10,359 nt of DNA, taken from Cytophagales bacterium (GTDB taxonomy: Bacteria > Bacteroidota > Bacteroidia > Cytophagales > ES-bin-26). Location of the stretch: NCBI GenBank assembly GCA_014379925.1, contig JACMKY010000161.1, positions 1-10,359 on the forward strand, given 5' to 3'. The position numbers and the translations under genes are program-made. Numbering within the stretch: position 1 is the first letter of the stretch; the number at the start of each line of letters is the position of its first letter. The notes below the pieces were generated by a model. That model had not been told where the DNA came from. It saw nothing but the letters and a program-made list of their open reading frames with translations, and did not search any database. Positions 5,475-10,359 of the stretch are shown here, piece by piece.

Positions 5475-5475
5475 C

Positions 5476-6276
5476 ATGATTACCATTAAAACCAACTCCC
5501 GAAAAGACCTGCTGATTCACGTGGGCATCGTCTTGTCGGGGGTCGCCATCCTTTTCCTGGGATTTTTCTTCCTGTACCTGCCCGCCACCACCAACCACGG
5601 CGAAACCATCACCGTGCCCAACCTGGCGGGGATGAGCGTGGAGGAACTGGGGGATTTTCTCACCTCCCGCGACTTGCGCTACGAAGTGGACGATTCGAAT
5701 TTCGTGATCAACGTGAAGCCAAACACGGTGCTGACCCAGTATCCGAAGGCCGGTGCCAAGGTGAAGGAGGGCCGGAAAATCTACCTCACCGTTACCATGC
5801 GCAACGCGCCGATGGTGGAAATGCCCAAACTGGTCGACCTTTCGCTGCGCAGTGCCCAAGCCACCCTGAAAAGCTACGGCCTGCAACCGGGACGGGTGAA
5901 GTACGTGCCCGACCTGGCCAAGGATGCGGTGCTGGGACAGGAATACCGGAACAAGGCCGTGAAAAAGGGCGAGAAAGTACCCAAGGGCGCCAAGATCGAC
6001 CTGGTGGTGGGCGATGGCCAGGGCAATACCGAGTTCGAAGTGCCCGACGTGGTGGGCATGAGCCTCGAGGATGCCGAGGTCTATTTGAAAGGCGTCCGTC
6101 TCCGAAGCAGCATCCTTTACGACCCTCAAAGCAGCGAACCCCCGGGAACGGTGATCCGGCAGAGCCCCTCCAGCCGGGAGGGCAATAAAATACGCATCGG
6201 CGAGTTGATTGATCTGACGGTGGCGGGCAGCCAGCCCACTCCCCAGAACGAGACTTCAAACGAGGATGACAAGTAG
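5476..6276 (+). CDS. PASTA domain membrane protein, copy 2
   Basis: A 266-residue paralogue of the preceding protein with the same layout: N-terminal basic stretch, one transmembrane helix (about 13-37, sharing the block LGFFFLYLPA), and three PASTA domains at about 45-108, 114-180 and 187-250. Conserved blocks include RDLRYEV (65-71), the YVPDL region (143-147) and GTVIRQSP. Unlike copy 1 it ends in a hydrophilic acidic tail (QPTPQNETSNEDDK). It probably arose by tandem duplication and then diverged. It likely acts in the periplasm on or near peptidoglycan. The 3' end overlaps the next gene's ATG by 11 bp, which suggests translational coupling with the T9SS cargo gene. Confidence 0.9.
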   Translation: MITIKTNSRKDLLIHVGIVLSGVAILFLGFFFLYLPATTNHGETITVPNLAGMSVEELGDFLTSRDLRYEVDDSNFVINVKPNTVLTQYPKAGAKVKEGRKIYLTVTMRNAPMVEMPKLVDLSLRSAQATLKSYGLQPGRVKYVPDLAKDAVLGQEYRNKAVKKGEKVPKGAKIDLVVGDGQGNTEFEVPDVVGMSLEDAEVYLKGVRLRSSILYDPQSSEPPGTVIRQSPSSREGNKIRIGELIDLTVAGSQPTPQNETSNEDDK

Positions 6277-8320
6277 GAATTCGGGCCAGTTCGGGCAACT
6301 GGCCGCCGCCGGGGCGGCGGGCCGGGTGGAGGTTGGTCGGATACGCGCCGTTCGTGGCGGGTTGCCCGCTGCGGTGGCCTGGCTGCTTTCTTTCCTGGTT
6401 CAATCCGCCTGGGCCCAACTGGTGGAGGTTCCCGTCCGGGGCGGGGAACGCCCGTCCGGGCCGGGGGTTTCCCCGGCGTCGGCCCGCGTGACGGCCCTGA
6501 CGCCCCTCAAGCTGCCTTTCTTCGACGACTTCGCCTCGGCCGCCATCCGGCAACGGCCACAACCCGACACGGCCCGCTGGCTGGCGGAGGGCGGGGCGTA
6601 CATCAACAACGAACTGCCCGTCAACCACCCGACCCTGTACGTGGCCACCCTCGATGGCCTGAAAGCCAACGGCGCCGCCTACGACGTCTCCTCCCCCCTC
6701 TCCCAGGGACCCACGGACACCCTGCTTTCGCGGCCGATTGATTTGAGCGCGTACGCAACCGTCGATTCACTCTACCTGAGCTTTTTCTGGCAAGCCCGCG
6801 GCCTGGGCGAACAACCCGACCTCAACGATTCCCTCATCCTGCAATTCAAGGACAACGGGGTTACGGAAAACTGGCGGACGGTTTGGAAACAGTTGGGGCA
6901 GTTCAACAACGGCGCCGGTGGAATCACCAACGCCGCCAACACCATCTTTGTCCAGGCCCTGGTGCCCGTTCAAGCGGCGGCTTTCTTCCACCCGAACTTC
7001 CAGTTCCGGTTCCGGGCCTTCGGGCGACGGGCGGGGGCCTTCGACGTCTGGCACCTGGATTACCTTTACCTGGACCGGGGTCGATCCCTGGTCAGCCCTT
7101 ACCCGGGCCGTCCCAATCCGCCGGACCGATTTCCCAAGGACCTGGCCGCCCGCCAGGCGGTCAGTTCTTTCCTGAAGCGGTACACGGCCATGCCCGTCCG
7201 GCAGTACTTCCACAACCCGGCCCAGTCCACCGCCCCGGCCGTTTCCACCGAGATCAACAACCTGTTCAACAACCCCAGTTTCACCCGTTTCAGCGTGCGG
7301 GTGGAGGATACACTCAGCAAACAGGTGTTTCAGTCCTGCGACCTGCCACCCCAGCAAAACCAGGTGCCCTGCAACCAACCCCCGGTTGGCATCAATTCGC
7401 TGTCGAGTCAGCTAAAGACCTTCGCCCCGTTGCCTTTGCCGGCTCCCGCGGCCACGAAGCCGCTGGTGGTGAGGAGTACTTTTGACTTTGAGATCAACGG
7501 CGAGTCGCTGCCCGACGTGGACGTGCGGGCGAACAACCGCATCGCGGGCTACACCACCCTCGACAATTACTACGCCTACGACGACGGCACGGCGGAATAC
7601 GCGGCGGGCATCAACCAAAAACAGGGCCAGGTGGCCGTGCAATACGTGGTCAACCAGCCCGATACGCTGGCGGCCATTCGCCTCTACATCACCCAGTACA
7701 ACGTCAGCCTCCAGAACCAGCCTTTCGTGCTGCAAGTGTGGGGCAACCGCAACGGGCGGCCCTTCGGGAAGCCGTACGAGGAATCGTTCCTGGTCAACTA
7801 CGCCAACTCGTTGAACCAGTTCAACGAATACGTTCTCAAACAATCGGTTACGGTGACCGACACGTTTTACGTGGGTTGGAAACAGATCAGCGACGACTTG
7901 TTTCCGGTGGGGCTCGACAAGAACACGGAAGCCAGGAATTACCTGTTTTTCAACCTCGGCTCCGGTGAATGGCTGAGCAACGCCGAACAGGTGCGGCCCG
8001 TGACGGGCAGCGTGATGATTCGTCCGGTGATGGGAAAAGCCACGGCACCGGTGATCACGGGTACGGAACCCGGGCCACTACCCACCGAACCGGATTTTCG
8101 GGTGTATCCCAACCCCACCGACGGCCCGCTCACCTGGAACGACGCCCGCTTCCGGCGGGCCCGGGTGTACGATCCCGCCGGCCGGTTGCTGCTCACGCGG
8201 GACGTGACAAGCCCGGACACCCCCGCGCTCGACCTCCGCTGGCTGCCCAACGGACTCTACCTGCTCCACCTTTCCGACGGCCAGCGCACGGTGGTACGGA
8301 AGGTAGTCGTGGCCAGGTAA
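6266..8320 (+). CDS. T9SS cargo protein with type A C-terminal sorting domain
   Basis: A 684-residue exported protein. The N-terminus has an unusually long n-region with several Arg, then a hydrophobic core (LPAAVAWLLSFLVQS) and a likely signal peptidase site AWA|Q (50/51); Gln at +1 is typical of the phylum and may become pyroglutamate. The first half (about 75-265) is beta-rich and looks like an adhesin or jelly-roll module, with blocks FFDDFAS, YINNELPVNHPTLYVATLDGL and RAFGRRAGAFDVWHLDYLYL. The C-terminal 74 residues (611-684) form a type A sorting domain: VYPNP, AGRLLL, LPNGLYLLHL and a basic end. This domain directs passage through the outer membrane by the T9SS, followed by cleavage and often anchoring to lipopolysaccharide. 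The enzymatic or binding role is unknown. The start overlaps the PASTA gene by 11 bp; a GTG at 6326 is a shorter alternative. Confidence 0.9.
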   Translation: MTSRNSGQFGQLAAAGAAGRVEVGRIRAVRGGLPAAVAWLLSFLVQSAWAQLVEVPVRGGERPSGPGVSPASARVTALTPLKLPFFDDFASAAIRQRPQPDTARWLAEGGAYINNELPVNHPTLYVATLDGLKANGAAYDVSSPLSQGPTDTLLSRPIDLSAYATVDSLYLSFFWQARGLGEQPDLNDSLILQFKDNGVTENWRTVWKQLGQFNNGAGGITNAANTIFVQALVPVQAAAFFHPNFQFRFRAFGRRAGAFDVWHLDYLYLDRGRSLVSPYPGRPNPPDRFPKDLAARQAVSSFLKRYTAMPVRQYFHNPAQSTAPAVSTEINNLFNNPSFTRFSVRVEDTLSKQVFQSCDLPPQQNQVPCNQPPVGINSLSSQLKTFAPLPLPAPAATKPLVVRSTFDFEINGESLPDVDVRANNRIAGYTTLDNYYAYDDGTAEYAAGINQKQGQVAVQYVVNQPDTLAAIRLYITQYNVSLQNQPFVLQVWGNRNGRPFGKPYEESFLVNYANSLNQFNEYVLKQSVTVTDTFYVGWKQISDDLFPVGLDKNTEARNYLFFNLGSGEWLSNAEQVRPVTGSVMIRPVMGKATAPVITGTEPGPLPTEPDFRVYPNPTDGPLTWNDARFRRARVYDPAGRLLLTRDVTSPDTPALDLRWLPNGLYLLHLSDGQRTVVRKVVVAR

Positions 8321-8407
8321 TGCACCCCTTTCCGGCTCGCCCGGGCGCTGCATCCCGTTCCGCGCGCATTTACGGCCACCCAACGATGGTGTAACCAACG
8401 ATCTAAC

Positions 8408-8441
8408 AAAGATACCCGCTCCTTGAAGAGCGGGCATCTTT
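8408..8441. terminator. Bidirectional terminator between convergent genes
   Basis: AAAGAT + CCCGCTC (8408-8413, 8415-8421) pairs with GAGCGGG + ATCTTT (8428-8434, 8436-8441) around a 6-base loop, with one A/C mismatch. The stem has a GC core flanked by A and T stretches on both sides, so it can end transcripts of both the T9SS gene (plus) and miaA (minus). Confidence 0.85.
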
Positions 8442-8463
8442 CAGGCGGCACCTTTCCAGACCT

Positions 8464-9414
8464 TCATTCCTCACTGATCTTCTCCCTCACGTACGCCCGC
8501 ACGCCTGCGTAATCGTCGGCGTGGAACCAGGCGTAGCCTTCCTGCCGCCGGAACCAGGTCAGTTGGCGTTTGGCGTAGCGGCGGGAATTCTGTTTGAGCA
8601 AGCGCACCATTTCGGCCTCGCCGTATTGGCCGTCCAGAAACCCGAACACTTCCGAGTAGCCGACCGTTTGCAACGCATTGTGGTGACGGTACGGCCAAAG
8701 AGAACGGGCTTCGCCCACTAAACCCTGCGCCAGCATCGCCTCCATTCGCCGGTCGATGCGGTCGTACAAGTCGGCGCGGTCGCGGTTGAGCGCGATTTTG
8801 GTGATCCGGAAGGGCCGGGGCGCCGGCTGGTTTTGCCGGAAGGAAGAATACGGCAAGCCCGTACCCAGGCACACCTCCAGCGCCCGGATGACGCGCTGCG
8901 GATTCCGCAGGTCCACGGTGGCGTAGTAGGCCGGATCGAGGACGCGCAGTTGCTGCTGCAAGGCCGGCAGTCCCTCCCCGTCCAGCCGCGCGATGAGGGC
9001 CTCCCGGACGCCGAGCCGGACGGCGGGAACGGCGTCCATGCCGTCGCAGAGGAGTTTGAGGTAGAGTCCGGAGCCGCCCACGGCCACGGCGGTGGTTTTG
9101 CGCCGGAAAATTTCCGCCAGCCTCTGCAAGGCATCCCGCTCGAAAGCCCCGGCGTTGTAGTCTTCCCCGATGGAATGAGAATCAACGAAGTGGTGCGGTA
9201 CGCGCCGCATCTCCGCGGCGGTGGGCTTGGCCGTGCCGATGGTCAGTTCGCGGTAAAACTGGCGGGAATCGGCCGAGAGGATGTCGGTACCCAGTTCCTG
9301 GGCCAGCCGGATGCCCACGCCGGTCTTGCCCACGGCCGTCGGCCCGGCAATGACGAGGAGGTGGTTGGCGGAGGCCACCGCGGGGATCGGAGCGGGCGTT
9401 GGACGGGCGTTCAT
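8464..9414 (-). CDS. miaA: tRNA dimethylallyltransferase (tRNA isopentenyltransferase)
   Basis: A 316-residue cytosolic enzyme that transfers a dimethylallyl group from DMAPP to N6 of A37 in tRNAs reading UNN codons, improving codon-anticodon pairing. Visible motifs are P-loop GPTAVGKT (24-31), SADSRQFY (48-54; the Asp is the general base region), GTAKP (60-64), HHFVD (74-78), VGGSGLY (112-118), RNPQRVIRALEV (170-181), GYSEVFG (252-258), and the tRNA-binding end RRYAKRQLTWFRR (278-290). The length is normal. The ATG at 9414 is preferred; the frame is open to a GTG at 9435, which adds seven unneeded residues. It is convergent with the T9SS gene and shares its terminator. Confidence 0.96.
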   Translation of the reverse strand: MNARPTPAPIPAVASANHLLVIAGPTAVGKTGVGIRLAQELGTDILSADSRQFYRELTIGTAKPTAAEMRRVPHHFVDSHSIGEDYNAGAFERDALQRLAEIFRRKTTAVAVGGSGLYLKLLCDGMDAVPAVRLGVREALIARLDGEGLPALQQQLRVLDPAYYATVDLRNPQRVIRALEVCLGTGLPYSSFRQNQPAPRPFRITKIALNRDRADLYDRIDRRMEAMLAQGLVGEARSLWPYRHHNALQTVGYSEVFGFLDGQYGEAEMVRLLKQNSRRYAKRQLTWFRRQEGYAWFHADDYAGVRAYVREKISEE

Positions 9415-9686
9415 TACATTTCTTAAACGGTACACGCGTAGGGTGGAAAGCGATAAGCAAAAGCGGTTAATTGTCTAAATCGGTAGTATTGCATAATCGT
9501 TCAAGCAAAGGTATTTAACGCGACCAGCCACTCCTTCTCCGCATCAGCACGCCGGTTTACTACCTTATTCTTTCTGCTTGTAGCAAGCAAAAAGATCCGA
9601 AACCAACTGACTTCCCAACCCAGGTCAAGGGTACGTACCACTCCTTATTATCCTTATCCGCCATCCCCTTCTAAAAAACAAACGGT
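9415..9686. other. Divergent intergenic region, miaA / histidine kinase
   Basis: This 272-bp region separates two divergent starts. It contains a consensus minus-strand -7 element (9506-9513) and a hairpin TGCTTG-TAG-CAAGCA (9575-9589). I could not find a convincing plus-strand promoter for the kinase. The sequence before the kinase ATG is A-rich (CTAAAAAACAAACGGT), which is a favourable start context in Bacteroidota. No gene is evident. Confidence 0.6.
9506..9513 (-). promoter_or_regulatory. Candidate -7 element for miaA
   Basis: On the minus strand this reads TACCTTTG, an exact match to TAnnTTTG. No clear TTTG/TTG lies 17-21 nt upstream. If active, it would give a leader of about 85 nt. 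Confidence 0.25.
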
Positions 9687-10359
9687 ATGAAGAGTCTAAA
9701 CGGTATAGTACAAACTCCGGCGAATAAGCCCACTAAACTGAAAAAGGAGGAACGAGCTTTAATAGCCGAAAACCACCAGTTGCGTTCCGATAACGCGGTG
9801 GCACTTTTCAAGCTTAAGAAAAAAATGTCCATTAAGGAAAGGTACGAAGAGAGCCAGTCCCGTTTCGAAACCATCTTCTACAAGTCAAAAATGGGCAACA
9901 AGATCATTGCGCCGGACTTGAGGATTATGCAAATCAATGAAGTATTGTTGGAGATGTTGGGTTATACCGAAAAAGAAGTAGTGGGCACCAAAGTTATTTC
10001 GTACGCCCATCCTGATTTTGTCCACCACTGGGATGAGTTGCAGGAAAACCTGTGGACGAAGCAAATCCCTTCTTTTCAAATTGAGACCTGCCTGGTAAGA
10101 AAAGATGGTTCCTACTTTTGGTGCCAGGTAACCTCCATTGTCTTCCGGGACAACGAGGCCAGCTTGGGCTATACCATCGTAGAAGACATTTCGGAGCGGA
10201 AAGCACTGGAACTGGATCTGAAAAAGCTGTATGATTACCAGGAAACCATGATGCATATGGTGGCCCATGACCTGAAAAGCCCGCTCAACAACATCAAGTC
10301 ATTAAGTGACTTTCTGAAAAAGAACCTGGAAAAGCTCCCAACGGTAGCGAGTAAGAACA
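9687..10359 (+). CDS. PAS sensor histidine kinase, 3' end outside window
   Basis: The first 224 residues of a protein that remains open at the window edge. There is no signal peptide or transmembrane helix, so it is probably cytoplasmic. Residues 17-65 are charged and likely helical or coiled-coil. A PAS domain spans about 58-172 (RFETIFYKSKMG ... INEVLLEMLGYTEKEVVG ... RKDGSYFWCQVTSIVF ... YTIVEDISERK), followed by a short linker helix and the HisKA dimerisation domain. The H-box is MVAHDLKSPLNNIKSL with the phospho-acceptor His at 194. The ATPase domain must lie beyond 10359. The base composition is lower in GC than the neighbours (25 of 60 bases G or C at 9901-9960, against 39 of 60 at 7081-7140). 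The partner regulator and stimulus are unknown. The start at 9687 is the first ATG in frame and has an A-rich leader. Confidence 0.9.
   Translation, partial: MKSLNGIVQTPANKPTKLKKEERALIAENHQLRSDNAVALFKLKKKMSIKERYEESQSRFETIFYKSKMGNKIIAPDLRIMQINEVLLEMLGYTEKEVVGTKVISYAHPDFVHHWDELQENLWTKQIPSFQIETCLVRKDGSYFWCQVTSIVFRDNEASLGYTIVEDISERKALELDLKKLYDYQETMMHMVAHDLKSPLNNIKSLSDFLKKNLEKLPTVASKN

Noticed and set aside
9415..9435. GTG start of miaA at 9435
   Set aside because: It adds seven residues with no family support; an ATG at 9414 already gives a complete protein.
9575..9589. Intrinsic terminator TGCTTG-TAG-CAAGCA
   Set aside because: On the plus strand it is followed by A, not T, and on the minus strand by GAAAG; a 6-bp stem without a T-run between divergent genes is unlikely to terminate.

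Overview
The window looks like a piece of chromosome from a high-GC member of the Bacteroidota, most likely order Cytophagales (Spirosoma/Larkinella-like). The signs are a protein with a C-terminal type IX secretion (T9SS) sorting domain, an orphan LytTR response regulator of the kind common in that order, start codons without Shine-Dalgarno sequences, and several near-matches to the Bacteroidota promoter (TTTG about 20 nt before TAnnTTTG). The genus is inferred from protein style, not from a search.

Left part (1-2356). Octamer repeats in inverted orientation (1-104) lie just downstream of a minus-strand GNAT acetyltransferase (108-845). This GNAT belongs to the family that Bacteroidota usually place beside argG, so an arginine operon may continue off the left edge. 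A 636-bp region follows (846-1481), holding two divergent candidate promoters and a run of dyads and hairpins. The plus-strand gene 1482-2144 is a LolD/MacB/FtsE-type ABC ATPase with no permease beside it, ended by a hairpin terminator.

Middle part (2357-4567). In order on the plus strand: a secreted, probably beta-rich protein of unknown function (2357-3052), riboflavin synthase (3219-3812), and a LytTR response regulator (3881-4567) whose upstream region carries a candidate LytTR direct repeat with 21-bp spacing.

Right part (4649-10359). Two paralogous single-pass membrane proteins, each with three PASTA domains (4649-5422 and 5476-6276), stand in tandem. The second overlaps the start of a 684-residue T9SS cargo protein (6266-8320) by 11 bp, so the three probably form one envelope/secretion operon. 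A strong bidirectional terminator (8408-8441) separates this operon from the convergent minus-strand tRNA dimethylallyltransferase gene miaA (8464-9414). Divergent from miaA, a PAS-containing sensor histidine kinase starts at 9687 and runs off the right edge just after its H-box; it is noticeably AT-richer than the rest.

Most genes are ordinary housekeeping or envelope genes. The less explained items are the packed dyads between the GNAT and ABC genes, the octamer repeat family seen at two sites, the duplicated PASTA genes without a kinase, and the possible autoregulatory LytTR site. I saw no tRNA, rRNA, CRISPR array, insertion sequence or phage gene.
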